A DNA stretch of 64,000 bases from Anthostomella pinea (Eukaryota > Ascomycota > Sordariomycetes > Xylariales > Xylariaceae), in NCBI GenBank assembly GCA_963556695.1, contig CAUWAG010000010.1, forward strand, positions 620,001 through 684,000, given 5' to 3'. A program made the position numbers and the translations under genes. Below the pieces are notes generated by a model. That model saw only the letters and a program-made list of their open reading frames with translations, was not told the DNA's origin and made no database searches. Shown in pieces: positions 35,214 through 44,345 of the stretch. The number at the start of each line of letters is the position of its first letter. Position 1 is the first letter of the stretch.

Positions 35214-35425
35214 TGTCACGGCAAGCATACTGGGGAGCTGGGACATGGCCTGCAGCAAGTAGCTATTACTCTATTGACGAGAATATCAATACTAGAGAGA
35301 AAAGGAAGAGAGAGAGAGATAGGTACAGTGAGAGGTTGCCCCTTTAAGGGGATCCTCTGGTCAGATCCTTCCCCTATTGGGAAGTATCCGCTTGTCATGT
35401 GGGAAGGTCTGTGCAGGCCGTCACA
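35214..35425 (+). repeat. probable solo LTR at the 5' break of the NLR gene
   Basis: 212 bp beginning TGTCACGGCAAG and ending GGCCGTCACA, with a GA-rich run at 35300-35320. The flanking pentamers (ACCAA, ACTCC) do not match. The NLR-like coding sequence starts directly on its right side, while its left side is A+T-rich decayed DNA, so the insertion probably accompanied loss of the 5' end of the gene. Confidence 0.55.
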
Positions 35426-38173
35426 ACTCCCTAGGATCCTTGCTGAAGACCTTGAACGGAATCCATCCATGCTGAGATTCGCCTCTCATCGCCACTTGCA
35501 GGATTGGCTGTTTGAAAGTACCTATGAACATGTAGAGGGGCAAGACACATGCGTGCATTGCGATGCTTTGAGAGTACAAGTTCGTCCAAATTGACCGGAT
35601 ACCTACCCTTGTATCCACCATGGAGTTGTTGCTTCTGCCAACCGAGTTATGAAACATGCGGCAACCAGAGACGAAAAAGCCGAGCAATTCAATGCTATTT
35701 GTTTCGAGATAGAAGCGGCTGGATTGATGACCAACTTCCGCTGTCTAATTATCTGTGGAATTTGTGACTACTCGGATTCACTCAAGAACAAGCAGTGGCA
35801 ACCTTACGCAGCAGTGGCGGCAGCAGCCTATGTTAAGCAATTACTTTCAGTCATATCTGCGAATAAGGTACTAACGATAAGAACGCCCTCTCCTGTTAGT
35901 AAGCATGCCTCTTCGCCATATACATCTTTCCACTTGACATGCATATAACTCAATCTTCGGTACAAGATCACTGAAAGGTTATCTTAGAGGCACTTAAGTT
36001 TAAGCAAATCGATTTGCGACAGTCAAGTATTAAGGCCGCTCATACCAAAACATGTAAGTGGCTGTTGGCGCACCCTACTTATCTGGATTGGACCGACCCG
36101 GACCAATTCGCTCAACATCATGGCTTCTTATGGATCAGCGGAAAGCCTGGGGCCGGGAAATTAACGTTAATGAAGTTCTCATACTTGCATACAAAGAAGA
36201 ACACAAATAATGATGCTACTATCTCTTTCTTCTTCAATGCGAGAGGAGACGAGCTTGAAATATCAACGGCAGGAATGCAACGATCTCTTCTGGTTCAACT
36301 CGTAGAGAGGTTTTCGGATCTTCAAGTCGTGCTTGACGATCTGAAGGTCAGCCGTATCGGCAACATTGACGTGCTCCGGGACGCCTTCTCTATGGCAATA
36401 TCTAGACTTGGTCAGCGTCGTTTAACTTGTTTTATTGATGCCCTCGATGAATGTGATTGGGACCAGGTCCAGGACATGATTACCTATTTTGAAGGTATCG
36501 GAGAGTACGCTCTTGGTCAGTGAATCAAATTTCTCGTCTGTTTTTCTAGCCGTCACTACCCCTATATTCACATCGAGAACGGCATCAAATTGACCCTCGA
36601 GGACCAGCCTGGCCATGGACACGATCTGGAGAAGTACGTGAGGAGCAAGCTACGAGTCGGGCCAAAGAAGCGCATCGAAGAGATTAGTGGCGAGGTATTA
36701 CAGAAATCCTCTGGCGTGTTCATATGGGTGGTCTTGGTTGTGAACATCCTGAATGATGAGTTCAAACGAGGCCGTCTGTTCGCGGTTAAGAAGAGGCTAA
36801 AAGAAATACCTCCTAAACTGAACAACTTATTCAAGGGTATTCTGACCCGAGATAGTCATAACCTGGCCGATCTATTACTATGCGTCCAATGGATACTCTT
36901 TGCGAAACGACCGCTTCGGCTTGAGGAGTTTTATTTTGCGGCCGTGTCTGGATTGGATGCAAGCAGCCTGTCAAAATGGAATCCTGAAGAACCCACTGAA
37001 GAGGATATGAATCGATTCGTACTTAGTTCTTCCAAGGGCCTTGCCGAAGTCACCATGTCAAAAGCCAGAACTGTTCAATTCATCCACAAATCCGTCCGAG
37101 ATTTTCTGCTTAAGGACAACGGTCTCCGTGGTCTATGGCCCGATCTTGGGGATAACTTCGAGAGTCTGTCCCACAATCGACTCAAGCAATGCTGCGAAGC
37201 TCACATCCAGCTGGACATATCTGGTCTGATACCTTCCGATCAAGAACTCCCGAAAGCATCTTCTTATGAAGCAAAAACTCTATGTGAACAACTATCAACC
37301 TCGTTTCCCTTCTTGACATACGCCACCCATCATGTGCTTTACCACGCCAACACCGCCGGCACTCGACTGCCACAGGGAGATTTCTTAAAAGCGTTTAATC
37401 TTCCAAACTGTGTGACGCTCAGCAATGCACTCGCAAGGTATAACACCCACCAATATGATCCAGCTATCCACATACTGTACATCCTGGCAAAAAACAATTT
37501 TTCAAGCCTGATAGCGACAAGCCTTGACCATAATCCAAAGACCCACATACAAGGGGGTCAATATAAGTTTCCATTCTTTGCTGCCATGGTCAATAGTCAT
37601 CGAGATGCTGTAAAAGCGCTATTACGGCAACATCACTATTAGCCAGATCAGGACGATGTTTTCGTACAACTCGAGTACGAACCAGAGTTTAAGGCTATCA
37701 CGGCTCAAACACCAGTTCATTGGGCACTCGCGAAAGGTCATCAAAACCTTGCTTGGCTTTTGATCATATCTAATAACTGCGACTTGGAGGCCAAAGACAG
37801 CTACGGCCTGACGCTGCTGTCGTGCGCCGCCGCGTACGCCCATGTGGATGTTGTCAAGCAGTTACTCGAGAAGGGCGCCGACTACGAGGCCAAAGACAGT
37901 CGCAACGGCCGGACGCCGCTGTCGTGGGCCGCCACGTACGGTCACGTGGATGTTGTCAAGCAGCTGCTCGAGAAAGGCGCCGACTACGAGGCTAGAGACA
38001 GCTACGGCCGGACGCCGCTGTCGTATGCCGGCCACGTAGATGTTGTCAAGCAGCTGGAGAAGGGCGGCGAGTGCAAGACCAGAGACAAGGGCGGCCAGAC
38101 GCCGCTGTCGCAGGTCGTTGCAGACGGGCGCGGGAACGTCGTGATAATGCAAAAGTTCAATAGTTGTTCTTAA
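35426..38173 (+). pseudogene. decayed NLR: nucleoside-phosphorylase/NACHT/ankyrin
   Basis: Two exons can be read (35426-35867 and 35978-38173, 110-bp intron, phase 0). Exon 1 gives the C-terminal half of a purine nucleoside phosphorylase-type domain (VVASANRVMKHAATRDEKAE, ICFEIEAAGL, ICGICDYSDS). Exon 2 gives a NACHT-type ATPase: P-loop GKPGAGKLTLM at 36140-36172, Walker B CFIDALDECD near 36427-36456, SSRHYPYI and FIHKSVRDFL, then four ankyrin units at 37760-38130. This is the architecture of fungal NLR-like receptors linked to non-self recognition and heterokaryon incompatibility. In-frame stops at 35592-35594 (TGA), 36521-36523 (TGA) and 37640-37642 (TAG), a Leu in place of the P-loop Ser/Thr, and a missing 5' end mark it as inactive. 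Each stop is one C-to-T change from CGA or CAG. Confidence 0.85.
37780..38130 (+). repeat. near-identical ankyrin coding repeats
   Basis: About 3.5 units of 99-102 bp. The stretch coding for HVDVVKQLLEKGADYEAKDS is nearly identical between units 1, 2 and 3 at the DNA level. The third and fourth units are shortened (SYAGHVDVVKQLEKGGEC). The units are G+C-rich, unlike the rest of the region. Confidence 0.8.
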
Positions 38174-38651
38174 GATAATCATTATTCTTTCTCAAGAAGA
38201 CTCGCTGGTACATAAGACCACTGATCTTCTCGTTTTAAGCTAAGTATCTAAAGCTTACTCGCCTATGTCAGTATTGTTTGCAACAGTTCATACATTACCA
38301 TCATTACCATTAGTTTGCCAATGTGTCTAAAGCACCTTGCCGTTTTGTTTCATTCTGTGCAAAATAAAAGTGTACACCAGTTATGCCCCTCGATGGTCAA
38401 CGCCTCCATCCATCCACCCATCTATCCATCAGGGCATTTCACCTGCACATTCACAACAATACAGGCACCGGGCAGTCCAACCAAAGCGGGCAGTCAGCTC
38501 CTTATCTCTAGAGACACGCAGCACACCGGGTAGTCCATCCAGGGCGAGAAGCACAGAGTCGGCACCACGCGGCGAGAACAGGAAGCAGCACTTGAAGTAG
38601 GTAGCGTAGCTGGTCGCCAGACAGCGATAATTTTCTATCGTTCCTCTGAAC

Positions 38652-39263
38652 CTACCAGGTCCGACGCTCGAGACCGGCGAGGCAACATTTAACTCGTGTA
38701 GCCCAGCCCACTTGATCTAGACGACGTGCTGCAGCAAGTGCCATGATGGTATCCAGTGTGACAATCAGGCCTGCAGCTGCGCTGGTCAGGGCTGATGGGT
38801 TGAAATATCTAGATTCAACGATATCTAAGGAAGAAGAGGCAATGTCAGAAGAGAAAGGGGAAGCTAGGGATATATATGTACATAAATATGTGGAGGTATT
38901 ATGTAATACCGTAACATCCAGGCCTTTATTCTGTTTCTTGACAACCAGCAGCAACTTGGCCAAAACCGTGGGACGAGCGTTAGTGTAGAGGCCGTTACGA
39001 AACACAGCCGAAGCAACTTGAATGGCTTCTAAGGTGTCGTCAACTGAGAGACTCACAATCGTGGACTCGTTCGTCCCAGGGGCCGACACGATGGTCGTGA
39101 TCGAAATACAGGAAGAAGCCATTGCTAATACTGCCTCCCGCAATCTCAATTCGGCGGTAACACTGAACGAAGGCGCAACATCGAGCTTGTTGTACAGATC
39201 GAAGGTCTGTAACTGTTGGGGCTGGAATCCAATTAGCCACGAGTAGCTGCCAGCGGATGTCAC
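38652..39263 (-). CDS. hypothetical reading frame
   Basis: An open frame of 203 residues (MTSAGSYSWLIGFQPQQLQ...) rich in Ala, Ser, Thr and Val, with a C-terminal half containing ASALTSAAAGLIVTLD-like hydrophobic sequence (seen as SALTSAAAGLIVTLDTIMAL). No known domain is recognised. It lies downstream of a second minus-strand frame at 39298-39518 and of the insertion site of pogo-like element B, so both may be exons of one disrupted gene. Composition is normal. Confidence 0.4.
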   Translation of the reverse strand: MTSAGSYSWLIGFQPQQLQTFDLYNKLDVAPSFSVTAELRLREAVLAMASSCISITTIVSAPGTNESTIVSLSVDDTLEAIQVASAVFRNGLYTNARPTVLAKLLLVVKKQNKGLDVTVLHNTSTYLCTYISLASPFSSDIASSSLDIVESRYFNPSALTSAAAGLIVTLDTIMALAAARRLDQVGWATRVKCCLAGLERRTW

Positions 39264-39297
39264 GACATATTAAAAGGGCCTCCAGGAACAAACTAGT

Positions 39298-39518
39298 CTA
39301 GAGCTTGTTCTGTTCCGCGTAATCCACCCAGACGAATTGGCTGGCGAGGATATGATCCTTCGCACATCCAGGGCAGCGAGCCAATGCTGTAACCTTGACT
39401 TGCACAACTCGGTAATTCGCGAAGCTCATGATGGAGTGTGTGCGGTACTGGATCGGTGTGGAAGGCGGCGCTGAATCGGTGCGGGTGACAGTGTAGGTTG
39501 CTGGTAGCTTGTCAGTAT
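39298..39518 (-). pseudogene. host gene fragment cut by element B
   Basis: The minus-strand frame KLPATYTVTRTDSAPPSTPI ... RCPGCAKDHILASQFVWVDY ends at 39298. Its upstream side is cut at 39519 by element B. Removing elements B and C and rejoining the flanks (41759-41821, then 43767 onward) leaves the same frame open for about 30 further codons, so both elements may sit in one former gene. The CPGC pair is the only motif seen. Confidence 0.4.
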
Positions 39519-39520
39519 TA

Positions 39521-41756
39521 CCATCCGACCCCCCGAACCGGCACACCCCCCCAACCGGCACAGCCAAACCCCACAATCACCACCAAAAGTCCCCTTACTC
39601 ACTTACACGGATTACAGCCCCTTTTGAGGGTATCTAGACTTTCTTTAGATGGTTAAATAGCCCTTTTCTTGGTGTTTAGCGGAATATAGATTATTTAATT
39701 GCTGGGCCATCGGCATCGGCATTTAGCAGCCTCCGTGCCCCGCCCTTAAATACAAATTTGCTGTAGAATTCTTTCTGTGAGCCCCTGTCCCTCATGCACC
39801 ACAGCATCCTGAAGCCAGCCACGATGCCTCCGCCCACGTATACAGAGGATGATGTGGTGGATGCCTACCTAGACGTCACAGATAATGGCATGTCTGTGAG
39901 AAAATCCAGCCAAAAATACGGCGTCCCGGCCAGCACGCTGTCAGCACGCATAAGGGGGAGAGGGACTAAAACAGAGGCTCACACCACCGAGCAGAGAATT
40001 TCTCCCGAGCAAGAAAGCAAGGTAGCAGCCTGGATATTGTGCCAGGAGACTTTGGGGCTTGCCCCTTCTCACTCAGCAGTCAGGGAAATTGTGGTAGAAC
40101 TCCTAAAAAGAAAGGGGGATTTTGCACCACTTGGGAACCACTATATGGACAGCTTTAAACGACGCAACCCTACCATTCAGACTAAAATCGGCAAGCGAAT
40201 GGAATCCGCTCGGTTTAAGGGGTTTACCCCTAAGTCTGTGAACTGGTTCTTCAACATCTTGGAGGACTACGGCTGGGTGAAGCCAGAAAATACGTACAAT
40301 GTCGATAAGGGCGGCATCATGTCGGGTTTTGGTAACTCTTTCGAGCCCCCTACCCTCATAGTTAACTAACTACCCTTATAGGCATCGATTCCCTAGTTCT
40401 GGGAAGTTCTGAGACGAGGAAAGCTTTCCTAAAGAGCCCCCAGAGCCGCTCGTGGACATCTTTCATCGAGACCATTTCAGCTACCGGTAGAGTACTCAAA
40501 CCAGGCTTGATTTTCAAGGGAAAAGATCTTCAAGTGCAGTGGTTCCTCAAGGAATTCCAGAAGATAGCCGACTGGTACTATATAACGTCGGAAAACGGCT
40601 GGACCAGTAACGATATCGCCTGCCAGTGGCTTGAGCACGTTTTCATACCACAAGTAGATGAAATTCGTGGCCAGGAGCAGTGGGAACCAGTTCTTTTGAT
40701 CCTAGATGGCTATGGTAGCCATACCTCCGTAGGTACACCAATTTTTTCTATTTTATTTACTGGTTATTTAATTTATTCCGATTTAAACAGCAACTGACTG
40801 TAGAAAGAACGAATTTATGATGCGGTGTTATTTTGCCAACATCTTGCTATGCTTTTTCCCAGCACATACCAGCCATGGAATGCAACCACTGGATAACGGC
40901 CCTTATAACGCCCTCAAGTCCTACTACCAGAGATTCCTCACCCAGTTAAATTCTCTGACTGATTCCTCTCCTGTTAACAAGATCAACTTTATCCGCTGTT
41001 ATAGCAAGGCAAGGGACATGGCGTTTACGTCAAAAAACATCCGTTCGGGCTTCTGAGTAACGGGGTGCTACCCAATTAGCCGCAAAAAGTGTCTAGACCA
41101 TCCAGAAATCCAAGAAGACAAGCGGAATACCCCCGAGCCGGAAGAACAGGAAGACTCGGAGCCAGAGGACCAACAGACCCCTACCACGAGCCGGCAAATC
41201 CGGGATTTCGGGAAGAACCGATCCCCAGCCACTCGGCTGAAGTTCCGGAAGATCTCCCATGCCTTTGAGAACCAGGAGACGGAGCTGGCCATAAAAGACC
41301 AGAAGATCAGGGCCCTGGAGGCTGAACTGGAGCGGCTACGGCCCAAGAAGAGGAAAAAGATACTAAATCCCAACAAAAAGTTCATGACAATGGTAGAAAT
41401 ACTAGCCCAGGGTGGTAATCCGTTAGTTCCGGTTGCTGTAGAGTCTTCTTCTTCTTCTTCAGAGTCGGAGGTTGTTGAAGACGGGGTGGAGGAGGACGAG
41501 GAGGTTGCGGACGCTGAGGAGGCTGTAGAAGCCCCTGTTGCAGAAGCCCAGATGACTAGATCTGGGCGGTCAATCCGGGCGCCGGCTAGATACGTCGATT
41601 GAGCAGCCAAAACACCACAGAATGATAATTTTGCTGATTTTTTCGACCCTATACAGCCTCAAATGCGTGTAAGTGAGTAGGGGGGTCTTTTGGTGGTGGT
41701 GGCGGGGTTTGGCTGTGCCGGTAGTGGGGGTGTGCCGGTTCGGGGGGGTCGGATGG
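39521..41756 (+). mobile_element. pogo/Fot-like transposon (element B)
   Basis: 2236 bp between TA dinucleotides (39519-39520 and 41757-41758), with inverted repeats of about 65 bp. Each end has CCGGCACA twice with 17-bp spacing (left copies at 39538 and 39555). Inner TIR sequence CAGCCAAACCCCACAATCAC is shared with element A. Composition is normal, so it is younger or less affected by RIP than elements D and E. Confidence 0.92.
39824..41602 (+). pseudogene. pogo-like transposase (element B), nearly complete
   Basis: Starts at MPPPTYTEDDVVDAYLDVTD (ATG 39824; ATG 39794 is also in frame). In order: psq/CENP-B-type helix-turn-helix, DDE-core block NVDKGGIMSGFG (first Asp; the next residue is usually Glu), a frame break near 40340-40380, SLVLGSSETRKAFLKSPQSR, second catalytic Asp in LLILDGYGSHTS, a probable intron from about 40731 to 40792 (GTAGGT to AACAG), third Asp in HGMQPLDNGPYN, then a coiled coil KIRALEAELERLRPKKRKKI and an acidic Glu/Ser tail ending RSIRAPARYVD at 41602. 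The frame break makes it a probable pseudogene unless further splicing rescues it. Confidence 0.8.
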
Positions 41757-41823
41757 TACATATGGGTGAAGGCATGTGAGGAGACGTAATCCAGCGTACC
41801 TGACAGACTGGAGGAAAGGTATA

Positions 41824-43764
41824 CCCATGCCACGCCCCACTTTATTCAGGATTCGCCCGGGCTCACCAGCTAAAGCTGGTGCTGGACACCAAAACACCCA
41901 GATCACCAAAACACCCAGTTTTTCGATCTATCTAACTAGAAACGCCTCAACCACCTGCAACTGTGGCCAGATTCGTAGATTTCCGCCGGTACCAGTCTCC
42001 CAGAAAGCCTCTGTTTGCATGACTCCTTTGCTGCTTCGGAAAAACAGCGTTTCGCAGCATTGCGAGCCCTTAGATCTGCTGCTTCAACCATCTTCCCCGC
42101 CTTGACTATCTGGTCTTTTTCCTTCTGCTGGACCATCCGCCGGCCATCAGCTACTGTCAACACCCCTCCTGACTTCAATGGAGTATTCTTGGTAGCCCAG
42201 CGTTGTTTTTGAACGCGCTCAGCATATTTAGTCTTCCCCAGGTCTCTTTTAGTCTGTACTAGTTCTGTGACACTTATTAAAGACCCTTTAATAAAGCGGT
42301 TAATATTAGCAGCAAATGCAGGATCAAGACTTTCGTCGCTTTTCAGCGCTGTGTCTAGCTTATCAGCCACCTTGTTGATCTGGCCCAAGGTCATTGGCGT
42401 GCTAAGTGGCGAGGAACCTGCCAAGGTAGGGGGAGTAGGTGTCCTTTTTGGCTGTCGTTCTTCTAGGCTTTGAAGCACCGGCAGCGTGTTATATGGCCAG
42501 ATACCAGTCTTCTGGAAGGCAGAGAGAATCGTACTAGACTTAAATGCTTGCTGGCGGACCTGCTGAATACAGCTAAGGAACTCAAGCTTCGTGATGTTCA
42601 CCAGACCATCAAGGACCATTAAGTCCAGTGCCTTTGCGTGATAATGCTTCAGTGGCTGGAAGACTACCACGTCTAGCGGCTGCAGCAAGTGCGTCAGGTT
42701 TGGAGGCATGCTAAAAGGGATGATGCCGTGATCTTCGCAATATTGAATAAATTCAATCGTATGGTGTGAACCATGGCCATCTAGAATAAGGAGCCGTTTC
42801 GTCCTAATGGCCTTTGTCGCTGTGTATTTTTAAATGCTTTAGCCATTCCAAGCTGATTTGATCGTTTGAATAGCCGCTAGAAGAAGGGATAATAGCTGTA
42901 TCTCCATGTAGTTCAGGTTGTTGATACCATCGGGCCATATGGTGCTGGCCTGCCAGAATCAAAAAGGCTGGTATGTATTCTCCACCCGGAGAGATGGCTT
43001 CAATAGTAGTAGCAGATTCCCTATTTTTAGGGGTGCTGAAATAGTGGGCTCTCTTTCGTTTGGTGACGATAAGCTGGTTCTTTCCAACACCTATGCGAAA
43101 GCCAGTCTCGTCCATGTTTCAGATATCTTTGGGAGGGATACCCTCTGCTTTGCATGTCTCTTTGAGCTTCTGGAAGTACTGAGCGACTCGCTCGACGTCT
43201 TCTGATGCCTCCCGGTCCGCATGAAGCTGCTTCTGAAGCCGCTGGTGGTATTTATAGCACTTAATAAAACGACTGGTCCATTTTTGGCCAACAATAGGTG
43301 GGCTGTTCCGTATAGCTGAAGGCGCTCGCTCACTCAGAATGTGATTTGCAGTGTCAGTAATAAACTCAGCGCGTACAGCAAGGTTAATACGATCAAGACG
43401 ATCAATATAATGACATATTGCAACCTCTTCAGCAGGTGTTAGCTTCGTGTTTGCTGCTGGTTGGCCTTTTCTTGCTGGACGGCCCTTGAGACAGTGTCGA
43501 AGGCGATCGCAAGATACGCCAAATTCGCGGGCTACCGTGGCAACTTTCAAACTGGAATGGGTTCCAATATGCTGGACAGCTTCCTGCAAGCGTGCTTCCA
43601 TTTTACCAAATTGAATATGCTTTGAAGCTGCTGAAGAAAAGTGTGATCTAGAGGGAATGGTCGAAAAACTGGGTGTTTTTGGTAATCTGGGTGTTTTGGT
43701 GTCCAGCACCAGCTTTAGCTGGTGAGCCCGGGCGAATCCTGAATAAAGTGGGGCGTGGCACGGG
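41824..43764 (-). mobile_element. pogo/Fot-like transposon (element C)
   Basis: 1941 bp between TA dinucleotides (41822-41823 and 43765-43766), with inverted repeats of about 95 bp. The TIR holds a perfect hairpin CACCAGCTAAAGCTGGTG and the word CACCAAAACACCCAG twice, at 41887 and 41904 (17-bp spacing); at the right end the spacing is 18 through one extra T. It lies only 67 bp from element B. Confidence 0.92.
41936..43601 (-). pseudogene. pogo-like transposase (element C), two lesions
   Basis: Start MEARLQEAVQHIGTHSSLKV (ATG 43601; an in-frame ATG at 43709 lies in the TIR). The helix-turn-helix KVATVAREFGVSCDRLRHCL and CENP-B-like second domain are followed by a TGA at 43116-43118 directly before NMDETGFRIGVGKNQ (first catalytic Asp). 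A frame break near 42805-42825 precedes LLILDGHGSHH (second Asp) and LTHLLQPLDVVVFQPLK (third Asp). The C-terminus is basic and ends at 41936. Two lesions only, so the copy is relatively young. Confidence 0.88.
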
Positions 43765-44200
43765 TACCTACTAGGCAGTATCTAGCCGAGGACTTTTAAG
43801 GTTACAAGTGGGGCAATGGCACGCGCGAGAGTGGCAATACGTGAGAGGATGAGGGCCCGCAATACGAGTTGGATGTATGTGGGAGAAGAGGTAGCCCTAG
43901 AATCAGTCCCACACTAGCTTAAGCACAGACCAGATCAAGCATACACCACTCCGATTAAGTCGAGATGCTTTGCCGGGACCAAATGGCATTTTCACATATT
44001 ATCGTCTAGCTGCCTCTCGTCCAGCTCGAGCAACGCTACAAGGATTTAAATATAATATATTAAATATAGTAGACTAAAAATAAAAGAAATAAATGCCACC
44101 ATATAAGATATAAAACTAATGCAAGCTTACTTAATAAAATAAAGCTTTTTAGAGCATTTTAATATCGCTAGTTATTCAAGTCTCGCTTAAAGCTTTATAA

Positions 44201-44345
44201 CTTACCGCTTATTGTTGTTTTTTACCGCTTACTTAGTTTACTTACCGCTTATTTATCCTTTATACCGCCTATCTACTTTAACTTACCGCCTGCCTAGCTT
44301 ATTTACCGTTTGACTGTTTTTAATACCGCTCATTTAATCGGCTTA
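44201..44345. repeat. decayed 20-bp tandem array (TTACCGC)
   Basis: TACCGY words start at 44203, 44223, 44243, 44263, 44284, 44304 and 44334, a nearly exact 20-bp period. The consensus unit is close to CTTACCGCTTAYTTAGYTTA. The complementary word GCGGT recurs in the opposite orientation at about 44372-44432, so part of the unit is also inverted downstream. Confidence 0.7.

Noticed and set aside
35274..35425. Coding start of the NLR at the first open codon
   Set aside because: This part is the LTR-like unit (GA-rich run and TG...CA ends); similarity to the phosphorylase domain begins only at about 35430.
44201..44345. CRISPR-like regular array
   Set aside because: The 20-bp period has no separate repeat and spacer structure, and CRISPR arrays are not found in fungal nuclear DNA; it is a decayed tandem repeat.
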